From positions 1 through 20,944 of the forward strand of contig CALSCQ010001734.1 of assembly GCA_943704525.1 (NCBI GenBank): a stretch of DNA of 20,944 nucleotides, in the 5' to 3' direction. The DNA is from Pigoraptor vietnamica. Its lineage: Eukaryota > Opisthokonta > Filasterea. Position numbers and translations under genes: made by a program. Positions 1 through 8,407 of this stretch are shown piece after piece (position 1 is the stretch's first letter; every line of letters starts with the position of its first letter). The notes under the pieces are model-generated. The model was given only the letters and a program-made list of their open reading frames with translations, was not told the origin of the DNA and made no database searches.

Positions 1-400
1 CAAAAAAAAAACGTGAGTGTGACGTGGGTCGAACGACCGTCACGTGACCATGCTCACCCTGCACAGCACGATTCCAGTCGCCGCGCCACTTGTCGGCGAT
101 GGGCACTGCATTCTCCAGAACGACGTCGTTCGGCACATTCATGCGCGTGATCGGCGCCGTGTCGAACACCTCGACCGATTCTCCGGCGGCGGGCTTGGGG
201 ATGGCCGAGTTTGGCACCTGATCCCGCCGCCGCTCGCGCACCACGGGCGACGAGAGGTCCACGTCGTGCATCTCGCTGAGCAGCTGTAGCTTGCGAAGCT
301 CCTGCTGCTGCTGGCGGAGGGTGCCCGAACGGTGTCGTGCGGGCGTGCGCGGCGTGGAGGGGGACACGCGCGTCGACGACTGCCGCAGGCGCAGCCGCAT
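1..400 (-). CDS. Unrecognised protein, first coding exon (partial at left edge)
   Basis: An open minus-strand frame starts at the ATG at 400-398 and stays open to about position 58, where the sequence GTGAGC (57-52) looks like a splice donor. That leaves 114 codons of exon. An in-frame TGA lies upstream of the ATG, which supports this start unless a non-coding exon precedes it. The N-terminus is basic and rich in Ser, Thr, Pro and Arg. It is followed by a short Gln-rich helical stretch (QQQQELRKLQLL) and then by a Pro/Asp/Val-rich segment ending in WRGDWNRAV. Third codon positions are mostly G or C, as in the recognised genes nearby. I do not recognise the family. The rest of the gene lies beyond the window. 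The A-run at 2-11 would be a sense-strand T-run inside the intron. Confidence 0.55.
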   Translation of the reverse strand, partial: MRLRLRQSSTRVSPSTPRTPARHRSGTLRQQQQELRKLQLLSEMHDVDLSSPVVRERRRDQVPNSAIPKPAAGESVEVFDTAPITRMNVPNDVVLENAVPIADKWRGDWNRAVQGEHGHVTVVRPTSHSRFFF

Positions 401-1267
401 CTCATTTTCTGCGCATCGCGAACAGAGGCAGAGAGATGATCAGAACAAGATTAGCGCTTGCTGAACTCAACAAGCAACTGGGCATATGCCAAAAAAGCTT
501 CTCAATTCTGAATGTATCGTGTCCACCGTAACCCACCTGCCGCCATCCGCCCCCCGGCGCGGCGCTCCAACGCTTGCATACCCGCGTCGTCAATGTCAAT
601 GGAATTGTGTACTTCGGGCTTCGCCAAGAAGGAACCCATTCAACCTCGGCGCGCAATACTACGGACAAGGACGGCCCGCACAAGCGCAATGTGCGCCGCG
701 AAGGACCATCTGCCAGTCCTTGGGCCGTGCGTAAGCGGATGAAAACTGGGCGATGCGACGGCCCCGAGTGCGCAAGAGCGCTGTTCCAACGAATCTTAGG
801 AAGGCAGCAAACGCGACGTAGTTCCAAGAAGACAAGGACCGTGCCGGCAATCACGCACACTGGGACACGGCAGCCACGTGCATCAGTGAGTGACTCGAGC
901 TGACCAAATCGGATCCCGATTAACGACGACTCACACTCTGAAACCCACACAGTCACCGAGGGCAGTACAAATCGCGAGACGATGAGTGTCAGTGCTGCCG
1001 TTGACAGTGTCTAATAGGCAAGCGCGTGACAGTGAGACGCAGCACGCAGTCACACACACACACGTACACACACAAAGCGAGTTTCAAAACTCCATTTGAA
1101 AATGCGCCGTGTGAAAAATAATTGCGCTCACTATGGACTAAGTATGGGAAACGATTTCAAAATAAATGGGCGACAACGCCACCGATTGTCACGTGAGATG
1201 TCCGGATGCCTTGGCGAAATTTCGCAAACGGGTCATGTTACTTTGTTACTCAGTTTACTCCCACGGG
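401..1267. other. Intergenic stretch, no supported gene
   Basis: This lies between the start of the leftmost minus-strand gene and the stop codon of the histidine kinase. Open frames exist on both strands, the longest on the minus strand at 402-956. They lack recognisable domains, lack the G/C third-position bias of the real genes here, and overlap one another. The only repeat is a short CA run near 1051-1077. The stretch probably holds the upstream region of the left gene and the 3' flank of the kinase gene. Confidence 0.5.
1051..1077. repeat. (CA)n microsatellite
   Basis: About 26 bases of CA dinucleotides interrupted once by GT. It lies in intergenic sequence. Confidence 0.8.
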
Positions 1268-2992
1268 TCAAATGTTGTCGAGGCGATCGACGCTAGTCGC
1301 CGGCGACTGAAGCCCCAAACTTCCCATCGTCGTCGTGGATGTGACCGCCTGCAGCGTGGCACGTCGTCCCTGTTCTCTCGACAACCTCCCCGTTTTCGGG
1401 TCCGTGAAGCGCTTGAGTGCGTGCGCGATGTGCTCGCGGCGCACAGGCTTGCTGGCGACCGTGTCCATTCCCGCCTGTTCGCACGCACGCACGTCGTCGG
1501 GCGTAACATCTGCAGTGATCCCGATGATAACCACGTTGGGCGAGGTGGCGTGCGTGCTTGTGTCGAGAGGGAAGGCGCGAATGGACGACGATGCCTCGCG
1601 CCCGTCCATCACTGGCATTTGCACGTCGATTAGCACGCCATCGAAGCACTCCCTTCGCGCGGCGTCAACCGCCTGCAACCCGTCGTCCGCAGTGACGACA
1701 GTGTGACCGAGCACCTCGAGGTGCCGCTTCAATACCACCCTGTTCACGGCGACATCGTCCACGACGAGCAGCTGCAGCTGCACGGGGCGAGCGACATGGG
1801 GCAACGAGGCCACCGAATCGCCCGTGTTCTCCGACGACGACGTGCGCTCATCAACCGCGCTCGTGGGCTCTCCACCCGCGCTGCGACACGAAGACAGAAA
1901 CGCGCCGGATACCTCGCGGGAAGCAGGCTGGTGCTCTGGCATCACGAGCACCTCGACGTTTCCCTCGATATCGGCGTTTGGCGTGAGCGTAGCGTCCTCC
2001 ATCGCCGCCAGCGCTTCTTCGCGCACGATCGGCAACTCGAACCAAAACGTGGCACCGTCGCCAAACTGCGACTCGAATCCCACCGAGCCACCCATCGCCC
2101 TTGCGAGTCGATCGCAGAGAAACAGCCCCAGACCCGCCCGCGCCACGCCGCCCTCCGCGGCCCCCGCGGTCAACGACCACGGCGCAAAGATGTACGGGCG
2201 TTCGTCGTCGTGGACGCCACGTCCGGTGTCTCGCACGCTGAATCGAATGTTGCCGTTCTCGTTGCACGGAGCGCACTCGACGACGATTTCGCCCTTGTCA
2301 GTGAATTTGGCGGCATTTGATAAATAATTGAGGAGGAGCTGCTTCAGGCGATCCTCGTCAGCGACGACGCGAAAGCTCGGCGGGCAGTTGACGCTCAGTT
2401 CCACTCCGTCGTTGAGCTTCGGTCGCACCATACGCACGACGTCTCCGATCACCGAATCGACCTCGAGCTCGCGCGGAGAGAGGACGAGGTGGCCTTCCTC
2501 GATCTTGCGAATGTCCTACGGGTGAGTATGAGCCAGCGTCAGTGCTTAATAACCTTGTGCCCGTCCAGACACATTCGAGGGGGAGGAGGAGGAGGAGGAG
2601 GGAGAGAGCGTGTGTCGTAGAATGGCTTGGGTATCCCCACGATGCACTCACAAGTACATCATTCACGACGCTCAGGATGAGCTGGCCGCACTCTTGCGCC
2701 GTGCGAATGTCAACCGCGAGATCGCCGAGGGGCTTCTGCAGCGACGCAGCATCCGGGGCGTCGTCCTTCGCACCGACTCCCATTATGCGCCTCAGTTCGA
2801 CGACAGATACATCCAAGAGGCCCATGACAAGGGACAGTGCGTTGAGTGGGTTGCGAATGCCTTGGGGGAGGGTGTGTAAGAACGAAGGTGCATTCATACT
2901 CGCACACATCCGCGTGCACTCTACCACGTAATGCACACACGCAAGACACACACACACACAAACACACACAACACACACGCACGCACACACGC

Positions 2993-3025
<33 letters not shown>

Positions 3026-4575
3026 CACACACACATGCACGCACGGACCGACTAACCGATGCACACAGAAACACAAACACAATCTCACCCACGCGCGCAC
3101 ATGAACCCACCATGGTTGACGTATGTGAACATGTCGTGCGCAAGTTGCTGCCCACGGAGCTCCTCGTCCCGCGCCTGCGCGACCGCATTCTGTCGCTCCG
3201 TCGAGGCGTGCGACACCTTCGCCGCAAGGCACGTCGCTGCACACGCGAGGACGCCGCCCACAGTAAACGACGCAATGATGACGGTCGGATAGGTACTCCG
3301 GTGCCAGCTCACGATGGCGGGGGTCGGCGTGCACATCAACAACCATTTACGACCGGCATATTCGGCGTCGAGCGTCACAACAACGCCCTCCGGCGCCAAT
3401 TTTCGTATGTAGTCCGCGTCCACAGTTTGTCCGAGCGCGTATGGAAAGCGCGACGGCCAGACGAACACGTCAAACGCACTCGCGCCGCCGACGACGCCGA
3501 CGTCCGCGACAACCGCGTCCACGTACTGTCGCTCGACCGCACGTCTCACCTGGTACTCCGTGGGGCCAACGGGCTCCGCAACATGCTGAGTGGCATTCGT
3601 GTTCGCGTCGCAACCGAGCGCGTCGCACATGCTGCCGCGCAGCGCGCGACTCGCGTTAAAGCACACGTACCCAAAGCCACGCAGCCGATTCCTTCGCTCG
3701 TCGACTGTCGGCGGGACGCCCGCCCCGCCATAATACGGCACGAAGAGCCCGACGACGCCGTTGCCCCGAGCCGTGGGCGCCTCAGAAAAGAATGGCCTCC
3801 CGCCACCCTCGCTGCCACCGTCGACCGCCGTCCACAGCGCATGGCCGTCGAGAGGGAGAAAATCGAGCCCCGGGACTATAATGTGCGCGGGCACGTCGCT
3901 CTCGCCAATGGCGGACGCAAACTCGATGGGGAAGTAGACGCTGCGCGGGGACGCTCGGTGGAGGCCGGTCGAGGTGATGTCGAGGATCGACGCATTCACG
4001 CGCTCCTCAAACGACGCGCGGGTCGCGTTCGTCACCACCGGAATCCACAGCAACTGCTCGATTCCCGACATCTGCTGCACCTGCCGCGAAACACCCGACG
4101 TCCACATTCTCATGGCGAGCGCGAAATGGGCGGCGGACGGCGTCGAGTTTGTGCCGCCGTAGAACGTTGCTTGCAGCGCATCCACGATATTCCGCGCAGA
4201 GGAGACGAGGGCGTTGAGATCCGACAGGAGCAGCGTGCACCCGAACAGCGTCTCGCGCTTGATGGTGTTGTTTTCGCCGTCAATCACGTGCTGGCGCAGG
4301 AAGATGCCAGTGATGGTCCCGCCGATAATCCATAGCACGCAGAGCACGACAACCGACGCCGTCACCCACTCCGGCAGCCACGCCGGTCTTCGCCCAGACG
4401 GACATTGCGCGGACGTGGCCCTTGCGGCGTTACCCTGCAGCCGCCGCCACCCTCCGCGTGACTGCGGATGGGATGAAGGAGCTGCCGCGGCCGGCGTCCC
4501 ATTTACGCTGTCTCGACGCTCAGTCTCCGCCGGCGCGGGCGGTCGCGCGACATTGGCCACATCGACGTCCTCCAT
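1268..4575 (-). CDS. Membrane hybrid histidine kinase with CHASE-like sensor and receiver
   Basis: Three exons (3111-4575, 2652-2860, 1268-2515) join in phase to give 973 aa. Introns are 2861-3110 (GTGGGT...AAG) and 2516-2651 (GTGAGT...TAG). Two hydrophobic segments at about 71-93 and 429-452 flank a roughly 335-residue extracellular region with several N-x-S/T sites and CHASE-like features. A HisKA helix follows, with the H box NHGIRNPLN at 487-495 (His488), then NDVLDIRKIEEG. The HATPase has N box LLNYLSNAAKFT (619-630), G1 DTGRG (654-658) and G2 GLGL (686-689). The C-terminal receiver has DD at 811-812, phosphoacceptor Asp855 in LIDVQMPVMDG, Thr892 and Lys914. By family it would sense an external ligand and relay phosphate His to Asp, then to an HPt protein. 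The odd point is Gly489 where Glu or Asp normally follows the His. The ligand is unknown. The start at 4575 is the first ATG of the frame. Confidence 0.9.
2936..3034. repeat. (CA)n microsatellite in histidine-kinase intron 1
   Basis: An interrupted CA tract of about 100 bases, GT on the sense strand of the minus-strand kinase gene. It fills much of the 250-nt intron between the exon ending at 3111 and the one beginning at 2860. Read as protein it gives runs of Cys-Val or Thr-His, which are not real coding sequence. Confidence 0.85.
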
Positions 4576-5243
4576 CTATGACAGGAGCGCGACGAAGTAT
4601 GCGCTTACCATGCCGAGATGGCATGCGCGCACATGGCTACACACAGGGTTGCTACCGCAGCCAAAGGAACGGCCGAACCGTCCGCGGGGGACTGGATGCA
4701 CCCGGCCCTCGAAACAGATGTCGGAGGGTTTTTCGCTGTGTCACACAAACGAAATGAGAACGAGGGGACGCAATCAGTAGAAGCTACCACGGCGCAACTT
4801 CGAATGTGGCCCCTTGTGTTGATGCGCGCGAGGTGAGCGAATTGAAGCTTCGCAAAAGGAGTGCACTCAGACACTGAGTGCTGCGAAGTCGACAGAAACA
4901 GAATCGGGGAAACGCCTTGCCGCACCACTGACAGCGGAATATTCTATATTAGGATTATTGAGGGTTGAAGTTTACTTAATAAGGATAATGGCTGAGGTAA
5001 AAGACTAATTATTGCTTCCCTCTATCTATATATGTATATTAATATTACTTATATCCATATACAAAGAAAATGTCCCGATAAATGCTAACTATGGAATTGT
5101 TGGCCCTTGCCGAAGCGCATGCGCACGCGAAAAGGCATACCTTTGTCACAACAAGCACGAGAGTGTCCAAGAAATTCGAGCAAAATAGAGTGAAACGTTA
5201 ATCTTTCGATCGACAGCAGCCGCAAGGGGCGGTGTTGGGGAGG
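4576..5243. promoter_or_regulatory. Divergent intergenic region (histidine kinase / RPB3) with an AT-rich island
   Basis: 668 bases between the start codons of two divergently transcribed genes, so it should hold both promoters. No convincing coding sequence is present. From about 4937 to 5095 the composition changes sharply to AT-rich (TATATATGTATATTAATATT near 5026), while the surroundings are GC-rich. I see no specific TATA box or operator that I can assign to one gene. Confidence 0.5.
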
Positions 5244-6498
5244 ATGCCGCACCCGCAGGACGGCGGTCCGCGCGTGGAGATTACGCACCTCGACCATGAG
5301 TTTTGCAGCCTTGTTATGTCGGGGATGGACCTCAGGTGCGTGCGCGTGTGCCACTGCCGCGTGTGCATCTTTGTGAATGGTGCAATAACCGCCCGGAACT
5401 CGTTGTCATTAGTACGTGCGTTGCATAAGTAGTTTCGGTGCCTGTGTTGGGACACGTGCTACGTTAGCGCTCATTCCCTCTATCGCACACGTGCACAGCA
5501 TGGCGAACAGCATCCGACGCGTGTGCATGGCCGAAGTGCCGACGATGGCGATCGATCTCGTCGAAATTGAGGAGAATTCGTCCGTTCTCCACGACGAGTT
5601 CATCTCGCACCGCCTCGGCCTCATTCCCCTCACGAGTGGGACAGCGGACGAGTATAACTACACGCGCGATTGCGACTGCGAAGAGTATTGCCCGCGGTGC
5701 GCCGTCGTGTTCGTTCTCGACAAGGCCAACACGTCCCCGCACACGATGCTCGTGACGAGCCGCGATTTGGTGGTGCATCCCGAGTACGCCGACTCGAAAG
5801 TGCGGCCGGTGAGTGGAAAATGATCGAGAGAGAGAGAGAGAGTGTGTGTGTGTGTGTGTGTGTGTCTGTGTGTCTGTGTGCGCGTGCGTGTGTGTGTGCG
5901 CGCGTGTGTACGTGGGTGTATATGGTGTGGTAGTGCTGGAGGTAATGGTGGGGGGAGAGTATGGGGGAATAGTACTTGCGCGGAGTGCACGCGCAACATG
6001 CGCCTTTTGCCGTCCGTCCACGCCTGACCGCCACCCGTCGCACAGATTTCCGGTTTCACTCACGAGGGCGACGAGGTCCCCTCGGACATTCTTCTCGCCA
6101 AGCTGGCGCAGTACCAGGCCATTCGCCTTATTGCGATAGCAAAGAAGGGCATTGGGAAGGAGCACGCAAAGTGGAACCCCACGTGCGGCATCGCGTTTGA
6201 GTACGACCCCGACAACGCCCTCAGGCACACGGTGTTCCCGGACGCCCGCGAGTGGCCCAAGAGCCGCTTCTCGGCAACCAGGCGCGCGGAGGCCCCTGAC
6301 GAGCCGATGATCGAGGCGCCTTATGATATGGACGGCACGCCGGACAAGTACTACATGACGGTGGAGGCGACGGGTGCGCTGCCGCCCGCGACGATCATGG
6401 TACTCGCGCTCAAGAATTTGAACCAAAAGCTGAACGATCTCATGGTGCAGATTGGGGAGGAGACGCGGCCGATGGCACACGACTCGCAGTGGCAATAG
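5244..6498 (+). CDS. RPB3: DNA-directed RNA polymerase II subunit RPB3
   Basis: Three exons (5244-5335, 5499-5808, 6046-6498) join in phase to give 284 aa, close to the usual 270-320. Introns begin GTGCGT and GTGAGT and end CAG. RPB3 pairs with RPB11 as the alpha-like assembly platform of nuclear RNA polymerase II. Diagnostic features are the alpha-motif [19 protein letters not shown] at about 32-50, LADEF-like [14 protein letters not shown] at 62-75, and the zinc-site cysteines CxCxxxCxxC at 89, 91, 95 and 98. Later come [21 protein letters not shown] in the third exon and a C-terminal helix that dimerises with RPB11 in this family. The first intron splits the codon just before MANS. The start is the first ATG of the frame and gives an N-terminus of normal length. 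The stop is TAG at 6496-6498. A copy of a dispersed repeat begins immediately after it. Confidence 0.95.
5824..5910. repeat. (GA)n then (GT)n microsatellite in RPB3 intron 2
   Basis: A GA run followed by a long GT tract interrupted by C, lying 16 or more bases downstream of the splice donor at 5809. GT is on the sense strand. Confidence 0.85.
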
Positions 6499-6500
6499 TG

Positions 6501-6632
6501 GCTGTGTCTGCGTGCGTCTGTGCGTTTGGCGCGTCGCGCGTTGCGTGCGTTTGCTGCGTTTGCCTGCGTGCGTACTGAAGTGAATTGGTTATCAGCGAGG
6601 CATGTGTGCATCTCTCTTGGGCTGTGATCAAG
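6501..6632. repeat. Dispersed repeat copy 1 (RPB3 3' flank)
   Basis: This segment aligns directly with 8029-8152. Shared blocks include CGTCGCGCGTTGCGTG, CGTTTGCCTGCG, TGTGTGCAT and CTTGGGCTGT.ATCAAG, with scattered substitutions and small gaps. Similarity stops after ATCAAG in both copies. The copy begins directly after the RPB3 stop codon. The other begins about 25 bases after the stop of the small gene at 7559-8005. It may be a duplicated 3'-UTR or the tail of an element. Confidence 0.7.
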
Positions 6633-6681
6633 CACCTCTATCTGCTCGCCTTGCCCCTCTCGGCGTGTTTGCGTGCAACAG

Positions 6682-6767
6682 GGAGGACCATCCCCTCCCG
6701 TCAAGCCCCTCGGTGCCGAGATCCCCTTGATTAACAAGATACTCGCAGACGTTGCCGTCGTCGCAAC

Positions 6768-6823
<56 letters not shown>

Positions 6824-6927
6824 TGTGTGGGTGGGTGTGTGGGTGGTCGTGCGATTCGCCCTTGTGGCTGCCTGTGCGCGCCGTTCAGTGGCTCAAGGGC
6901 AGCATCAGCGCCATATACGACTGTTGA
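6682..6927 (+). CDS. Possible orphan exon pair of unknown gene
   Basis: Two short open segments, 6682-6768 (29 codons) and 6889-6927 (12 codons plus TGA), join in phase across an intron starting GTGCGT and ending TTCAG. The first is preceded by a pyrimidine-rich acceptor ending CAACAG. Codon third positions are G/C-rich in the first segment, which reads as a Pro-rich start (GGPSPPVKPLGAEIPL) and a hydrophobic helix (INKILADVAVVA). The second reads WLKGSISAIYDC. No upstream exon is identifiable. No RPB3 donor of the GTGNGY type joins to it without breaking conserved RPB3 sequence. It could be an alternative RPB3 tail, a relic, or chance. Confidence 0.3.
6771..6845. repeat. (GT)n microsatellite
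   Basis: An almost pure GT tract of about 48 bases, then GT with GG interruptions. It lies just inside the proposed intron 6769-6888. Confidence 0.9.
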
Positions 6928-7033
6928 ACGTAGGGAACTTAAGCACTGACAGCGAGTGTGAGTGCACTAAGCGTCTTGCTGTTGTGGCCCACTGCGGCCG
7001 GAGACTGAGTGGGATCAAAACAAAAACAAAACG

Positions 7034-7084
<51 letters not shown>
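7034..7084. repeat. 51-nt A homopolymer
   Basis: 51 consecutive A, preceded by an imperfect AAAAC-rich stretch (7018-7032). It lies about 107 bases after the TGA of the orphan exon pair and about 87 bases before the inverted-repeat left arm. It could be a slipped microsatellite, or the poly(A) end of a plus-sense retroposed sequence. I saw no flanking target-site duplication. Confidence 0.85.
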
Positions 7085-7086
<2 letters not shown>

Positions 7087-7100
7087 AAGCACAGCTCCAT

Positions 7101-7443
7101 TCACACCAACATCAGAGAGCGCTCTGATGCGTGGAACGGACAACTGCGGCGCAGTGACACAAAGGACCACAAGCCCATCTCAGCACTCGTGCTCTTTACA
7201 GGACCTGCCCCGGCCGGCAGTTCAGCAACAACATTGGCGACGTGGGCGGCCTCGCATTCACCCGGCACCACTGCCAACGAGGCGGCAGAAGGGACGGCAT
7301 CGCCATCCGCGACATTCGAGAGCCACTCGAGTGACCTGGTCTCGCTCGTTTCGTGCACACACGGCGTACCCCAGTTCGTGTAGTCGGCGAATATTGATAG
7401 TGTTTGTTTGTGAAATGTATCGGCGCTGGCGATTGCTTCGATC
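7101..7443 (-). pseudogene. Diverged partial copy of the small unknown gene at 7559-8005
   Basis: Read on the minus strand from 7443, this frame contains the segment shared with the plus-strand gene: TPCVHE, then EWLSNVADGDAVPSAAS, then VVPGE. It has no start of its own. The shared part is cut at the inner edge, where a CCCTAA tract begins. Past VPGE the two copies disagree by a 1-nt and a 4-nt indel, so the minus copy reads on (AHVANVVAELPAGAGPVKS) to a stop at 7101-7103, while the plus copy reads a different, shorter tail. I infer a truncated duplicate. Which tail is ancestral is unknown. Confidence 0.4.
7171..7443. repeat. Inverted repeat, left arm
   Basis: The reverse complement of this segment aligns with 7723-8014 over nearly its whole length. 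There is one large gap of about 25 bases near the inner end and a few small indels. The longest match spans the codons for EWLSNVADGDAVPSAA. The outer edge is AGATGGGCTT in both arms and the inner edge is GATCGAAGC in both arms. Confidence 0.8.
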
Positions 7444-7458
7444 CTAACCCTAACCCTA
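7443..7458. other. Short telomere-like CCCTAA tract
   Basis: CCTAACCCTAACCCTA, about two and a half units of the CCCTAA/TTAGGG telomere repeat. It directly abuts the inner edge of the inverted-repeat left arm and is followed by TCCCCGTGGATCC. It is too short to be a working telomere. The plus strand carries the C-rich strand, as would be expected of a former left chromosome end of the sequence to its right. Confidence 0.6.
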
Positions 7459-7558
7459 TCCCCGTGGATCCGACGACAGTACAGGGGTCGGCGGGCTTGT
7501 CGGCAGCGCAGCAGAGCTTCACGATGTTGGCGCCGGTCGTCGTCAGTCCATCCTTGCG

Positions 7559-8005
7559 ATGGGGGAGGCACTGAAGCGCCAGGGGCTGGACGAGGAACGC
7601 CTGCGGCGGCTGTTCGAGCAGTCACTGGCAGGCGCGTCGTCTTCGGTCAACCCGCCGTGGCCCGTGCAGTTGTACCTCTCCATTGGAGGAGAGAAGGACG
7701 CGAAGTTATTCACGCTCCGTGCGATCGAAGCATTCGACGGCGTCGTTGCGTCGGTGTCTGCGCCAGCGCATCCATTGCGCGAACCAACACTGTCGATGTT
7801 CGCACTACGCGAACTGGGGTCGACGCCGTGTGTGCACGAAGCGAGCGCGACCAGGGGACTCGAGTGGCTCTCGAATGTCGCGGATGGCGATGCCGTCCCT
7901 TCTGCCGCCTCCGTGACAGAGGTGCCGGGTGAAAGCGAGCCGCCCACGTCGCCAATGTTGTTGCTGAACTGCCGGGGCAGGTCCTGTAAAGAGCACGAGT
8001 GCTGA
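7559..8005 (+). CDS. Small protein of unknown function, possibly N-terminally truncated
   Basis: 148 codons from ATG at 7559 to TGA at 8003-8005. The same frame is open upstream to a TAA inside the telomere-like tract (7451-7453), so the true N-terminus may be longer or lost. Third positions are strongly G/C in the first half, like the recognised genes. The start is helical and charged (EALKRQGLDEERLRRLFEQ), then NPPWPVQLYLSIGGEKDAKLF and FDGVVASVS. The second half lies in the inverted repeat, so a diverged copy exists at 7101-7443. All three frames of the repeat stay open over long stretches, so coding direction there is less certain. I do not recognise a family. Confidence 0.5.
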   Translation: MGEALKRQGLDEERLRRLFEQSLAGASSSVNPPWPVQLYLSIGGEKDAKLFTLRAIEAFDGVVASVSAPAHPLREPTLSMFALRELGSTPCVHEASATRGLEWLSNVADGDAVPSAASVTEVPGESEPPTSPMLLLNCRGRSCKEHEC

Positions 8006-8014
8006 GATGGGCTT
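7723..8014. repeat. Inverted repeat, right arm
   Basis: Partner of 7171-7443 in opposite orientation, separated by a 279-base spacer. It contains the 3' half of the small gene and its stop codon. The dispersed direct repeat (8029-8152) begins just outside it. Confidence 0.8.
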
Positions 8015-8028
8015 TGTCCCTCTGTACG

Positions 8029-8152
8029 TCCGTGTCTGTGCGGTGCGTCGCGCGTTGCGTGTGCGTTTGCCGCGTTTGCCTGCGCGCGTGCTGAGTGAAT
8101 GGGTTAGAAGCGACGTGTGCATTTTTCTTGGGCTGTCATCAAGGGCCGATAG
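8029..8152. repeat. Dispersed repeat copy 2
   Basis: Direct-orientation relative of 6501-6632, starting about 15 bases outside the inverted-repeat right arm. The best block is GCGTCGCGCGTTGCGTG, followed by a block ending CTTGGGCTGTCATCAAG. Similarity to copy 1 ends there. The rest up to 8407 is the 3' flank of the minus-strand coiled-coil gene and shows nothing else I can name. Confidence 0.7.
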
Positions 8153-8407
8153 TGCATGTGTATTCGTGGGATGTGACTATTACGCAGGCGCACGCAACGC
8201 AAATGACGCACGCCGGCCGCAATCGAATTCACGATCATACATCATGTCACGGCACCCGCTCGGGTACACGGTCGCAAGTCGCAAAAAAGTGACATTCAGC
8301 ATAAATTATAGATGTTATCCATCGACCTCACCAAGTAGACAGAGACCAGGGATGCCTGCGCGTCGTTCCCACACAAACTCTGGGACACAGGCTCTCGCAC
8401 GCGCCAC

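Noticed and set aside
402-956. 184-codon minus-strand open frame
   Set aside because: No recognisable domain, no third-position G/C bias, and it overlaps the start of the adjacent gene's 5' region. I judged it chance.
7443-7458. A true chromosome end
   Set aside because: Only about two and a half CCCTAA units, with unique sequence on both sides. At most it is an internal relic.
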